DNA of 50,693 nt from positions 1-50,693 of the forward strand of contig JABJMO010000048.1 in the NCBI GenBank assembly GCA_018659375.1, given 5' to 3'. The stretch is from Methanobacteriota archaeon (GTDB lineage Archaea; Thermoplasmatota; Poseidoniia; Poseidoniales; Poseidoniaceae). Below are positions 16,701 to 24,650 of this stretch, one piece after another (the first letter of the stretch is position 1; each line of letters opens with the position of its first letter). Under the pieces are notes generated by a model. The model made no database searches, was not told the origin of the DNA, and was given only the letters and a program-made list of their open reading frames with translations. The position numbers were made by a program, and so were the translations under genes.

Positions 16701-18464
16701 TTGTATAACGAAATACCAGAGCCTAATTTTACCGTTATTAGAAGCGATAACTTTAGTCAGTCAGTTGTTACTCTAGATGGTTCATTGACAGTCGATCCAG
16801 AAGGTGACAATTTAGCAATTGAGTTTTACTCTAGTCTAGATGGAACTTTACAATGGTCGGATGAGCCTTCAGGAACAGTTTGGCAAGGACATTTGTCCCG
16901 TGGCATTCATACTATTGAAATGAGAGTTACTGATGACAGCCTTGAACATGTAGAACAATACAAGGTTTCCTCAATGTTGGTATCGGTACTGAACACTCCG
17001 CCATCGGCCGGGATTGTGTCACCAAGTCAAGCAGACTCATATGATTCCTCAGAATTAGCAATCTTTTCCGCCAATGGGTCGGGTGATTTTGATTCAGTAT
17101 GCAGTTCTTTCAACTCTATTGGCTTCTGGCTTTGTTCACAAAACGAGCCATTTCAAGGCTCTGAATATCTTCAGGTCTCATGGACTAGTGACCTAGATGG
17201 CAGATTGTCTTCGACCAATCAAGAAGGATTGTTCTATCAAGCCAGACTCAGTAGTGGAATACATACCATAACATTAGAAATTGATGATGGCATCAATCCT
17301 CCAGTGACCGATACAACAACTATCCAAGTTAGTAAATCAGCACCTGTTTTATCATTAGCAACGCCAGATTTTACTAAAACCTTCAAATCATCAGAATTCA
17401 TCTTTTGGAACGCGGTTAATTCACTAGATTATGATGGAGACAGCTTTGTCATGAGTGTAAGGAGTGACAAATTAACAGAGCCAATATTACTTGATGTTGA
17501 CTCTAGTATAACTCACATGTCTCAACTCAGTGCTGGGACACATAATATTGAAATTACTCTCACCGATGATGATGGAATGGTTAGAACAGAATTCTTTGAA
17601 TTGGTAGTTGAACCATCAGCACCAGAAGTAGTAATCATCAACCCTGTTGAAGGACAATCCTTTACCGGTGGAATTGCTATAACTATTGAAGAAGAATCAA
17701 CAGATGCAGACTTTGATATTACCTTTAGGCAATGGAAAATAATTGATAAGTCAACTGGTGAAGTAGTTGAGACATTGAGCGGCAGTACCGAATCAATCAT
17801 TCTAAGTCCAGGTGAATATCTCATAGAACTAACCGTTAGAGATAGTCTACTAAACACAGAGGTGGTTTCGAGAAATATACGGGTTGAAAAAACCGATCCA
17901 GTTCTCGATGAGCAGTCTATCTTAGTAACTCCAGGAGAACTCACGACTAATCAGCTAGTAGATTTACAGGTTAGTGTCGCTTTATCTGACCCAGATGGGA
18001 CAACTCAAGATGTACAAGCAACCATAATCCATGGAATCCAAGTTTGGAATTTTGCGCTTGAAGACCTAGACGGGGATGGTATATGGGCAGGGTCAGTTGA
18101 GGTCAATCCTGAAAATTCAGGCCGTCCAAGCCTGAAAATTACCGCCATAGATGGAGTTGGTGATAGTGCAACAATAAGCCAGGTTTCCAAAACAATTGTC
18201 GTAAATGATGCTGATTCTACCAGCAGTAATACGCCCTTAATTGCTGGTGGAGTTGGCATGTTATCATTAATTTTGATTACCCTAATCATAGCAAGGGTCA
18301 GAAAGAATAGATTAGAAGGTGACTTAATCGAGTCTTGGGACACTTTCAAACAACCACCTGCAGATAAACAACATCCAGATATTGAACAAGGCGATGTCGA
18401 ACAGACCACTGAGATAGTTAATGACTTATGGTCACAGTTAGAACAAGAAGAAGGCTTGAATTAA
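13707..18464 (+). CDS. Giant surface protein: right-handed beta-helix plus Ig/PKD-like domains, TM-anchored
   Basis: 1585 residues. A signal peptide (about 8-28) is followed by a right-handed parallel beta-helix region (about 60-750) with recurrent PbH1-type turns such as GITIYGSDPQLNNVTI and GIDLFSGANPVIHDLII. About four Ig/PKD-like domains (about 795-1480) come next, each with a pattern S-S/D-x-D-G-x-L, then G-x-H-T-I and a terminal D-D. A TM helix (about 1511-1531) and a roughly 55-residue acidic tail ending in LWSQLEQEEGLN complete it. Beta-helices usually bind or cleave polysaccharides, but I see no recognisable catalytic set, so adhesion or glycan binding is as likely. The gene abuts the convergent glycosyltransferase. 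Confidence 0.88.
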   Translation: MDGVIRVKFSMILMTLILILTPLANLPVDSGTLDNNVENNASTKAQTTWNGLVQLTESYTVSVTDELVISPCTTVELSSSTRLFVDGRLIIQGNNSCPVVFSQLGSGLHYGIQFNSSSSGRGSIIDNITIQDATYGITIYGSDPQLNNVTITNPSRVGIDLFSGANPVIHDLIINQAGKGFSYSDWRYGLGLSVGAGSTPVVERATMTDLRIRGLNIWGSSGGIYRDISIDNVSAEGANAISAGVWIEDSQPLITDLSVDKSDYGILIRHVSDGGFTRAVVRDCIVTNSMYRGIYVDKANHTNFTNYETADFTNTIVRGTGGPNAKTAGIGFAAIEVNATGAWFENTTVEDSTTVGVRLYFVDASTTFRNLTITDSGDPGEGAHESGLAIRSSFFAPRFENLVISGSVGPGISATSGGAMQGSDWFLHNNSKDGLFIESSTVIVDHLHLSDNGESGSHVFDSRYVTLSNLTAIGNGNLGLNEMEQAGLFFEKSNDLESSSGDVTCNRCTVSNSAGSGVMVKDSVDLFLTHLTVENNNPAYDPITVDNSGLSLGQQGGRFHMHDVLIVTERQGTDAGPAIRINRAAGNIDTLVLQGNHSGMVWNANNNGNYPSELSRAQLSGTSCLLLIDHNDLVGQDNTIVPECTGSIILQNSQVNWSSLTDLTASTAINLDSFSKLHLHQPQQIDFSNAIIAPSAEIDIAWDIEVWVQNNNSNGIPSAPVMISFDQFEPNAQENANDIGYVKFPNFIGQQWTQSGASSLTTVTIDCAYDGLSNSSTVSLDGDKSIYCLLPIDNQPPFLYWDTPESDSIYPSGSEVEFNANRSWDIDDDALIWEWTSSIDGNIGDSANFTVNQGDLSQTLSDGVHTITAKLCDDKGHCVQQSRTIELSNFAPIVFAEFSPGLNAFNELIIAKTGTVIVNLSGTYDPEGDMLNCWIATSYGLLYPTQSMGVNACPETIEYIFPLESSQNNPAPEEDNFVLSIFVDDGVNQPVELAYSTMLYNEIPEPNFTVIRSDNFSQSVVTLDGSLTVDPEGDNLAIEFYSSLDGTLQWSDEPSGTVWQGHLSRGIHTIEMRVTDDSLEHVEQYKVSSMLVSVLNTPPSAGIVSPSQADSYDSSELAIFSANGSGDFDSVCSSFNSIGFWLCSQNEPFQGSEYLQVSWTSDLDGRLSSTNQEGLFYQARLSSGIHTITLEIDDGINPPVTDTTTIQVSKSAPVLSLATPDFTKTFKSSEFIFWNAVNSLDYDGDSFVMSVRSDKLTEPILLDVDSSITHMSQLSAGTHNIEITLTDDDGMVRTEFFELVVEPSAPEVVIINPVEGQSFTGGIAITIEEESTDADFDITFRQWKIIDKSTGEVVETLSGSTESIILSPGEYLIELTVRDSLLNTEVVSRNIRVEKTDPVLDEQSILVTPGELTTNQLVDLQVSVALSDPDGTTQDVQATIIHGIQVWNFALEDLDGDGIWAGSVEVNPENSGRPSLKITAIDGVGDSATISQVSKTIVVNDADSTSSNTPLIAGGVGMLSLILITLIIARVRKNRLEGDLIESWDTFKQPPADKQHPDIEQGDVEQTTEIVNDLWSQLEQEEGLN

Positions 18465-19235
18465 TCACTGCTCAGGTAAATCCTTGTTCATTGAATCAGG
18501 ATTTGATTCTCTTCCACCCCAAGGGGTTTTGGTACGATTCATACCGATTCTTTTGGCGAATAAGAATTTGAAATTTTTCCAACCATCACCCCATGTATGA
18601 ATCTCAGCATCACCAACACGTGGTCGATAAGGTACAGAGATTTCTATCGCCTTTTCTTTCCCAATATGCTTTCTCGCTAACAGTTTAATCTCTTCTGATA
18701 GTGGCATTCCATCATTGGTTGGGCGCATCTTAGCGTTATCAAAAATAGACTTTCTAAACACCCACATTCCTGATTGTGAATCTTTGATCCCATAACCAAA
18801 CAACAGTCTGGCAGTGAACGAGAGCGCCCAGTTGCCAAATCCATGCAATCCAGACATTGATCCATCTTCAGCCAACGATAAACGGTCACAGGTAATGTAT
18901 TCTAAATTTTCATCAAGTAGTCTTTTTACTAATTTTGGCACCAATTCTGCTGGATAAGTGCAATCTGCATCCATTGTAACAATGATGTCGTGACTAGCGA
19001 TATCAAAGCCAGTCCGGTATGCTCTACCATACCCTCTTCTGTCCTCTAAATGCACTCTTGCTCCTTTCTTCAAAGCCAACTCTCTAGTTTTATCAGAAGA
19101 GTTGCCGTCTACTACAAGAATTTCTAATTTTTTACACCAACCAGTTGGTATTGAATCGATAGTTGGCTCGATAGCCTCCTCTTCATTACGCGTTGGGAGG
19201 ATGATAGTGACAGTCGTGGGTAGGATATCGCCCAT
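18465..19235 (-). CDS. Family 2 glycosyltransferase, dolichol-phosphate hexose synthase-like
   Basis: 256 residues. The GT-A fold is evident: VTIILPTRNEEEAI at the N-terminus, VVDGNSSDKT (41-50) and the metal/nucleotide-binding MDADCTYP (88-95, D-x-D variant). DSQSGMWVFRK in the acceptor half is typical of dolichyl-phosphate mannose/glucose synthases. There is no TM region, so it would be a soluble or peripheral cytoplasmic enzyme loading a lipid carrier for N-glycosylation of surface proteins. It is divergent (107 nt) from a GT4 gene and convergent with the giant surface protein, giving a small glycosylation locus. The exact sugar cannot be told. Confidence 0.88.
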   Translation of the reverse strand: MGDILPTTVTIILPTRNEEEAIEPTIDSIPTGWCKKLEILVVDGNSSDKTRELALKKGARVHLEDRRGYGRAYRTGFDIASHDIIVTMDADCTYPAELVPKLVKRLLDENLEYITCDRLSLAEDGSMSGLHGFGNWALSFTARLLFGYGIKDSQSGMWVFRKSIFDNAKMRPTNDGMPLSEEIKLLARKHIGKEKAIEISVPYRPRVGDAEIHTWGDGWKNFKFLFAKRIGMNRTKTPWGGRESNPDSMNKDLPEQ

Positions 19236-19342
19236 AAAGTGGCGGGCAGATTTCCTGTTTTGAAGTCATTGGATAGATAATTCACCTCAAATTCTTCCAT
19301 AAGTGGTCAATATTCAAACGCCAATCCCTCATCGCAGTAATA

Positions 19343-20605
19343 ATGCACATAGTGATGATTGCCGGCGAGTACCCCCCAAGATGGGGTGGTATTGGTTCAG
19401 TTGTTTACCATCTTGCTGGCCATTTAGCATCATTTGGCCATTCAGTGACCATCATTACTAGAAGTCATAATGGCCGAGGACCGCCGCAATCTGGAGTGTC
19501 AATTGTCGAAGTTCCATGGCTAAAATTACCAATGACATTTACTCGTTCTTACGCTAAAAATGCGCTCAAAGCGCTAAAATCTATTCATCGTGAAGACCCC
19601 GTGGATGTAATCCATATCCACCTACCATTGGCGTCTTTTTCAGCCAGGGAATTTAAGTTTATGAAACAAAATATTGCTCCAGTTTGTTCATCACTTCACG
19701 GGTCTTGGCTTGGAGAAAAGCAAGGGGTAATTCGTGCAGCCAAGGCTGGTGAAACGGCTACTTGGCTCAATCCAAATGATTTAGCAATAAGATTGACGGC
19801 AAAATGGTACGCTAAATATGAAAAAGCTGGATTGCTTAATTCTTCAATTAGCGTAGCCAACTCACAATCAACGCTACAGGAGTTCAGCAATTGGTATAGT
19901 CCAGATCAGGAATTTAATGCTGAGGTAGAGTTATGGGGATGTGATCACAAAGTGTTTCGTCCCTCTAATATCGACAATGAAGAGGAACAATTAGCTCATG
20001 AAAAAATACGCCATGAGTACGTCTGTGACGATGAAGCAGCATTATCTCATGACATTATTACTAACACTCCAATGTTGTTAGCAGTAGGTCGATTAGTCGC
20101 CAGAAAAGGCTACATGACTTTGCTAAGGTCGATGCCAAAAATAATTGCCGAAAATCCGGGGGCAAAACTGGTAATCGTTGGAAGAGGTCATATGAAAAAG
20201 AAATTACTGAAGGTGGCTAAAAAGTTAGCAATCAGTGATTCTGTATTCATTAAAAGCGGTATGTCATTTGAAGATTTAGCCCAACACTTCCGCAGCGCTA
20301 ATTTAGTAATCTATCCTTCTTATTATGAAGGTCAAGGATTAATTCCATTAGAGGCATTATCCAGTGGTACGCCTGTGGTTACAGTAGATCAACCACCCCT
20401 TACCGAAATGATTGATGCGTCGGTTGGCAGACTTTTCAAAACTGGAGATTCAAATGATTTAGCTAAACAAGTCAATGCATTACTTGCTGATAAGCCCGCA
20501 CTCGAATCATTGAGTGTGGCGGGTCGCGAGAGAATACTTGCTAAGTATACCTATGAACACAATGCAACAAAATTCATTGAAATATATAATTCTGTAATAA
20601 AATAA
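19343..20605 (+). CDS. Family 4 glycosyltransferase
   Basis: 420 residues, GT-B fold. The N-terminal Rossmann half starts MHIVMIAGEYPPRWGGIGSV, the glycine-rich acceptor-side loop of GT4 enzymes. The C-terminal half has LLAVGRLVARKGY and the E-x7-E nucleotide-sugar motif in YYEGQGLIPLEALSSG. It transfers an activated sugar to a growing glycan, probably a lipid-linked or surface glycan given the neighbouring GT2 and surface proteins. It ends before a clear hairpin terminator. A glycogen-synthase-type role is less likely because of length and context. Confidence 0.9.
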   Translation: MHIVMIAGEYPPRWGGIGSVVYHLAGHLASFGHSVTIITRSHNGRGPPQSGVSIVEVPWLKLPMTFTRSYAKNALKALKSIHREDPVDVIHIHLPLASFSAREFKFMKQNIAPVCSSLHGSWLGEKQGVIRAAKAGETATWLNPNDLAIRLTAKWYAKYEKAGLLNSSISVANSQSTLQEFSNWYSPDQEFNAEVELWGCDHKVFRPSNIDNEEEQLAHEKIRHEYVCDDEAALSHDIITNTPMLLAVGRLVARKGYMTLLRSMPKIIAENPGAKLVIVGRGHMKKKLLKVAKKLAISDSVFIKSGMSFEDLAQHFRSANLVIYPSYYEGQGLIPLEALSSGTPVVTVDQPPLTEMIDASVGRLFKTGDSNDLAKQVNALLADKPALESLSVAGRERILAKYTYEHNATKFIEIYNSVIK

Positions 20606-20676
20606 TTCCAATTGCCTAATTACCACACAGATTAGACATTACGAGGCATATATCTCCCGATAATACACACAAAATG

Positions 20677-20696
20677 GGCCTATTAAGGCCTTTTTG
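20677..20696 (+). terminator. Hairpin plus T-run after the GT4 gene
   Basis: GGCCT (20677-20681), loop ATTA, AGGCC (20686-20690), then TTTTTG. A perfect 5-bp GC-rich stem followed by a T-run, 72 nt after the GT4 stop and before the next operon. AAAA just upstream could extend the stem and allow function in both directions. Confidence 0.6.
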
Positions 20697-20711
20697 TTAT
20701 CAATAAAAGGG

Positions 20712-20727
20712 TATAATCAATATTATG
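20712..20727 (+). promoter_or_regulatory. TATA-like promoter of the TSP3/DUF4105 operon
   Basis: TATAAT (20712-20717) and AATATTATG (20719-20727) lie 23-38 nt before ATG 20750, the distance expected for an archaeal TATA box serving a leaderless or short-leader transcript. Confidence 0.4.
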
Positions 20728-20749
20728 TTAACAAGCGGCTATTTCATAG

Positions 20750-23344
20750 ATGATATCGCAATGGCCATACATGGTCGCACAGCGATTCATAGTGGTATGT
20801 TTGGCCGCGCTATTGTTAGGCTTCATGCCCACCACTTCTGCAGATAATAGCCTGCAAAGTGCCAATACTCTAATTGAAGGTGTGTCAGCATCAGGTCAAG
20901 TATGTTATGATGACGGATGCTCGCCAAATGACGAAATTGATTGGTGGCGAGTTTATGCTTTCAAGGGTGATATAGTCAGTATTTCATTTTCTGGAACGTT
21001 ACCAAATCCTGATTGGTTATGCTTTTGGGGTGATGGATGGGAAGGTGATTATTCAATCCATGACGCAGGTGGAGGACAAATTGCTTCTCTAGCATTGAGT
21101 GATGATAATCCAACTGGCACTTTGAGCAAAACCATGAACACAGCAGATTGGGTTTATGTGAAAATTAAAGGCAAAGACAGTTATTGTAACGACGCCATTG
21201 ATTATACTTTGACGGCCTCAATTGATTCTGGCGATCGAGATACCGATGAGGACGGATACATCGATACCGAAGATTCCTGCGACAATACCCCGGGAACTTC
21301 TGTTTACGACCGGAAAGGGTGTGTTGATTCAGACTCTGACGGTTATTCTGATCCTGAGGTGGGCTGGGGTCCAAATAATGGGGCAGATGCTTTTCCTTAC
21401 CAACCAACCCAGTGGCAAGATTCTGACAATGATGGTTTTGGTGATAATTTAGATGGCTATCAAGGTGACTTTTGCACCTATAATTCAGGTGGTTCTTACA
21501 ATGACAGATACGGTTGTTTAGATTCAGATGGTGACGGTTTTTCAGACCCCGACCCGGGAGGCTTGTATGGAGTTAGTGAATGGTTTGCTCATCCAATTGG
21601 CTTAGGTGATGCTTTCCCACTCGATAATACTCAATGGACAGATACCGACGGGGACGGTTATGGAGATAATTGGGAAGACCCTATGTGGAACCAAACTCAC
21701 ATTGCTTGGGGCATCGGTCAATGGCTAGAAACCGCCACTGAACCTGATGCATGCCCATTTATTACTGGTTCTTCATCTTCTGATAGATTTGGTTGTACCG
21801 ATACAGACGGCGACTCATACTCAGATGGAGATGAGAATTGGACCATGTACAACGGCTCGGATGCTTTTCCACTTGAACCGACTCAGTGGCAAGATTCAGA
21901 TTATGATGGATGGGGTGACAACCAGTCTTTCGGGGCCCAACGTATCGATGATTTCCCAGACAACCCATCTCAATGGCGAGACACTGACAAAGATGGTTGG
22001 GGTGACAATCAAACCTATGGGGCTTCACAGGTAGATGATTTCCCATTAGTTCCTTCACAATATCTCGATACAGATAATGATGGTTATGGGGATAACCAAA
22101 GCGGCTTTGAAGGCGATGTTTGTATTTACTCAACACCAGAAGAGGTAGAATCAAGTTGGATTTCTCGATTTGACCGGCTTGGATGCCGGGATATCGATAA
22201 GGATGGTTATTCTGACCCAACCAGTGATTGGATTGCCCACCCAGATGGTTTTGCTGATGCCTTCCCTGATGAGGTAAGTCAGTGGTACGATACAGATTCT
22301 GACGGCTATGGCGATAATACCGAATATTTTGATGGTCAAACTTGGCGCGAATCATTCCGTGGCGATAGTTGTAAAACCACGGTTGGATATTCGACATTTG
22401 ATAGATGGGGCTGTCCAGATGCCGATGGTGACGGATGGTCGGATACTACTCTCAATTGGCTGGCAAGTCCAGGCGGTAACGGCGATGCATGGCCCCTTGA
22501 TCCAACACAATGGCATGACAAAGATGGTGACGGTCGTGGTGATAATCCACAAGGCACAACCGCTGATGTCTGTCCAGACAATGCTGGTACATCTGTTGGC
22601 CCTATAGAAGGTGGAGATAGATGGGGCTGTATCGATACTGATGGTGACGGTTGGTCGGATTTAGGTGACGCATTTATTCATGAACCTACGCAATGGCGAG
22701 ACAGTGACGGTGATGGTTTTGGTGATGCTGCTGATGGCAATCAAGGCGATGCCTGTCCTGATTCAAGAGGGACCTCATTGATGGACCGATTGGGATGTCG
22801 GGATACCGATGGAGATGGTTGGTCAGACCCGGCCGAAAACTGGCCGTCTCATCCATTTGGATTAGCAGACTCATTCCCTAACGAAGCCTTACAATGGCGT
22901 GATACTGACGGGGACGGCTATGGAGATGTTTCTCTTGGTGCAATGCGGGACGATTGTCCAAATGATGCTGGAGATTCAACAAGAGATCTCCAAGGTTGTC
23001 CAGATAATAATGGCGACGGATGGTCTAATGATTATGGTGAATTCAAAGCCGCCATTGCCATTATGGGTGAGGACCCAGCCGCGTCTTGGCTGACATATCT
23101 AGTGATTGGTTTAGGATTTATTCTTGGAGCGTCAATCGCCTTAGTAGTCAAAATGGGTCGCGAAGAAGAGGACCTCAATGAGGAGCAATTATTTGATGAA
23201 AAACAACATATTGATTTCACCTCAAACCTTGCCGAGCCTGACGGTTTAGGGATGATTCCACTAGATGAGTTGCCACCAATACCACTCGACAATACGATTG
23301 TTCAACAGCAGGATAACATTACTGGAGGTGAGAATAATGAGTAA
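20750..23344 (+). CDS. TSP3-repeat surface protein with N-terminal PPC-like domain, TM-anchored
   Basis: 864 residues. A signal peptide (about 9-31) and a PPC-like beta-sandwich (about 34-160; NDEIDWWRVYAFKGDIVSI and DYTLTASI) precede about eight long TSP3 modules (about 163-755). Each module has a Cys pair (GD-x-C to GC-x-D-x-D-G-D-G) then FP-x-x-P-x-QW-x-D-x-D-x-DG-x-GDN. A TM helix (about 780-801) and a roughly 60-residue acidic tail follow. The Asp-rich loops should bind many calcium ions and make a stiff stalk. It is the first gene of an operon: its last 8 nt overlap the next gene, whose SD (GGAGGTGA) lies within this coding region. Ligand unknown. Confidence 0.9.
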   Translation: MISQWPYMVAQRFIVVCLAALLLGFMPTTSADNSLQSANTLIEGVSASGQVCYDDGCSPNDEIDWWRVYAFKGDIVSISFSGTLPNPDWLCFWGDGWEGDYSIHDAGGGQIASLALSDDNPTGTLSKTMNTADWVYVKIKGKDSYCNDAIDYTLTASIDSGDRDTDEDGYIDTEDSCDNTPGTSVYDRKGCVDSDSDGYSDPEVGWGPNNGADAFPYQPTQWQDSDNDGFGDNLDGYQGDFCTYNSGGSYNDRYGCLDSDGDGFSDPDPGGLYGVSEWFAHPIGLGDAFPLDNTQWTDTDGDGYGDNWEDPMWNQTHIAWGIGQWLETATEPDACPFITGSSSSDRFGCTDTDGDSYSDGDENWTMYNGSDAFPLEPTQWQDSDYDGWGDNQSFGAQRIDDFPDNPSQWRDTDKDGWGDNQTYGASQVDDFPLVPSQYLDTDNDGYGDNQSGFEGDVCIYSTPEEVESSWISRFDRLGCRDIDKDGYSDPTSDWIAHPDGFADAFPDEVSQWYDTDSDGYGDNTEYFDGQTWRESFRGDSCKTTVGYSTFDRWGCPDADGDGWSDTTLNWLASPGGNGDAWPLDPTQWHDKDGDGRGDNPQGTTADVCPDNAGTSVGPIEGGDRWGCIDTDGDGWSDLGDAFIHEPTQWRDSDGDGFGDAADGNQGDACPDSRGTSLMDRLGCRDTDGDGWSDPAENWPSHPFGLADSFPNEALQWRDTDGDGYGDVSLGAMRDDCPNDAGDSTRDLQGCPDNNGDGWSNDYGEFKAAIAIMGEDPAASWLTYLVIGLGFILGASIALVVKMGREEEDLNEEQLFDEKQHIDFTSNLAEPDGLGMIPLDELPPIPLDNTIVQQQDNITGGENNE
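21230..23040 (+). repeat. Eight long TSP3 modules in the 864-residue protein
   Basis: Irregular tandem modules of about 55-75 codons built from GC-x-D-x-D-G-D-G-x-SD and FP-x-x-P-x-QW-x-D-x-D-G-D-G-x-GDN. The same module type recurs in the 2062-residue protein (29815-31795). Confidence 0.75.
23324..23331 (+). promoter_or_regulatory. Shine-Dalgarno GGAGGTGA that fixes the start at 23337
   Basis: GGAGGTGA, 5 nt before ATG 23337 and inside the last codons of the upstream gene. It argues for the 437-residue form over a longer reading from 23265 and implies translational coupling. Confidence 0.75.
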
Positions 23345-24650
23345 TCAAAAAGTTTCGCTTATCTCAATTTTTATCATAATGTTCGCATCTTTTGCTACAG
23401 TAATAATTACTCCAAATGTGCAAGGTGAGGAAACAGAACAAGACCCGTTAGCTGATGCTGGAATTAGTTTAGTCGCCTTGAGAAATGATACCTTAGACAC
23501 CAATCAAGATGGCGATACAGATGCCATTCGAGTAGTCATAGTAGTCAGTACAGACAAAGAAAGTATGAACCTAGAACTTCGGTTAATCGGTGAGCATAAA
23601 GACAAACAAGTGATGGAGGTATTACAATTTTCATTTAGCGGCCAATCCAATGCGAGTTTAGTCTATGATGCATGGGCTACAGGAGAACATGAACTTAAAT
23701 TACAAATTGTCGATCAAGATGGCAACATAATCACTACGCTCGAGCTACCTACCTATGTATTGAAACCAGCCTTACAAACTCCAAGAATTATACTAGCTCT
23801 CAATGCTCCTCAAAATATTGAAACCGGTGACGAGTGCACCATATCTAGGGTGTTTGCCGATGAAACGGGTCCACGTTATGGTGCAAGCGGAGTAAGAACT
23901 TTCTCAGGTGCACCCTTTACCGTGCTTGATGCCCAAGACGCCTTAGATTGTTCTCATTGGCCAGCTGGCGATTATATCTTGAAGGAAGCCTATAGGAATG
24001 ATTTAGGCCAGACCACTGAAGATTGGCTTAATTTGACAATTCATAACCGGCCAGCACCTGAATTTTCCCTCGCAACATCTGGTAATGGCAATACTACGGA
24101 GACTGGATGTGCAATAACAATGCTCCAATCTGATGAAACAATTGATTTCTCAGGATTTCAAAAGATTTGGCGTATTCAAGGTGCTGAAGTAGTAAATGAT
24201 ATTGGGCATCAGTTTGATTGTTCGTCTTTACCAGCAGGAGTGCATCTAATCTCTCTAGAGGTTATTAACAACGAACTGATTAGTGCGATTGAAGCAGTAA
24301 ATCTGGTAAGATTACCTGGTGGTGAACTTACCGATGAGGAGAAATCCTCTGCTCCTTCACGTTCCTATGGGGAAGATACTGCCACAGAATCTGTCGGATG
24401 GATTTCAATTGGTGTGTTAGGTTTAGTAATTACTCTGCTTTCATATCTGATATTGGTTAGAGTGAAAGATGATGACGGACAGTTACCTATGCGTGATTTA
24501 GGGCCCGCTCCAATGATTTTATCGGATGGTTCCCCAGACTCTGAAGGATTGCCTACAACCACAGATGATGAAGGTGTTTTGTGGCGCCAACATCCAGATG
24601 GTAATCATGATTGGTGGGACACAGAATTACGTATTTGGGTTAGGTGGTGA
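23337..24650 (+). CDS. TM-anchored protein with two tandem Ig-like domains and a Trp-rich cytoplasmic tail
   Basis: 437 residues. A signal peptide (about 5-28) precedes an extracellular part of about 330 residues. It holds two related units, each with a Cys pair closing on LDCSHWPAGDYIL or FDCSSLPAGVHLI. A TM helix (about 350-371) is followed by a roughly 65-residue cytoplasmic tail. The tail ends in a compact aromatic motif, GVLWRQHPDGNHDWW and then RIWVRW, loosely like the Trp/His/Asp pattern of DUF2510-type tails. The gene overlaps its upstream neighbour by 8 nt and its downstream neighbour by about 4 nt, so the three products probably act together. No family is recognised. Confidence 0.8.
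   Translation: MSNQKVSLISIFIIMFASFATVIITPNVQGEETEQDPLADAGISLVALRNDTLDTNQDGDTDAIRVVIVVSTDKESMNLELRLIGEHKDKQVMEVLQFSFSGQSNASLVYDAWATGEHELKLQIVDQDGNIITTLELPTYVLKPALQTPRIILALNAPQNIETGDECTISRVFADETGPRYGASGVRTFSGAPFTVLDAQDALDCSHWPAGDYILKEAYRNDLGQTTEDWLNLTIHNRPAPEFSLATSGNGNTTETGCAITMLQSDETIDFSGFQKIWRIQGAEVVNDIGHQFDCSSLPAGVHLISLEVINNELISAIEAVNLVRLPGGELTDEEKSSAPSRSYGEDTATESVGWISIGVLGLVITLLSYLILVRVKDDDGQLPMRDLGPAPMILSDGSPDSEGLPTTTDDEGVLWRQHPDGNHDWWDTELRIWVRW

Noticed and set aside
18511-18531. CCCC/GGGG inverted repeat near the GT2 gene end
   Set aside because: Lies within coding sequence for a TPWGG stretch; no reason to treat it as regulatory.
21762-22397. Minus-strand frame of 211 codons opposite the TSP3 protein
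   Set aside because: Same repeat-mirror effect as at 3620-4504; no recognisable domain.
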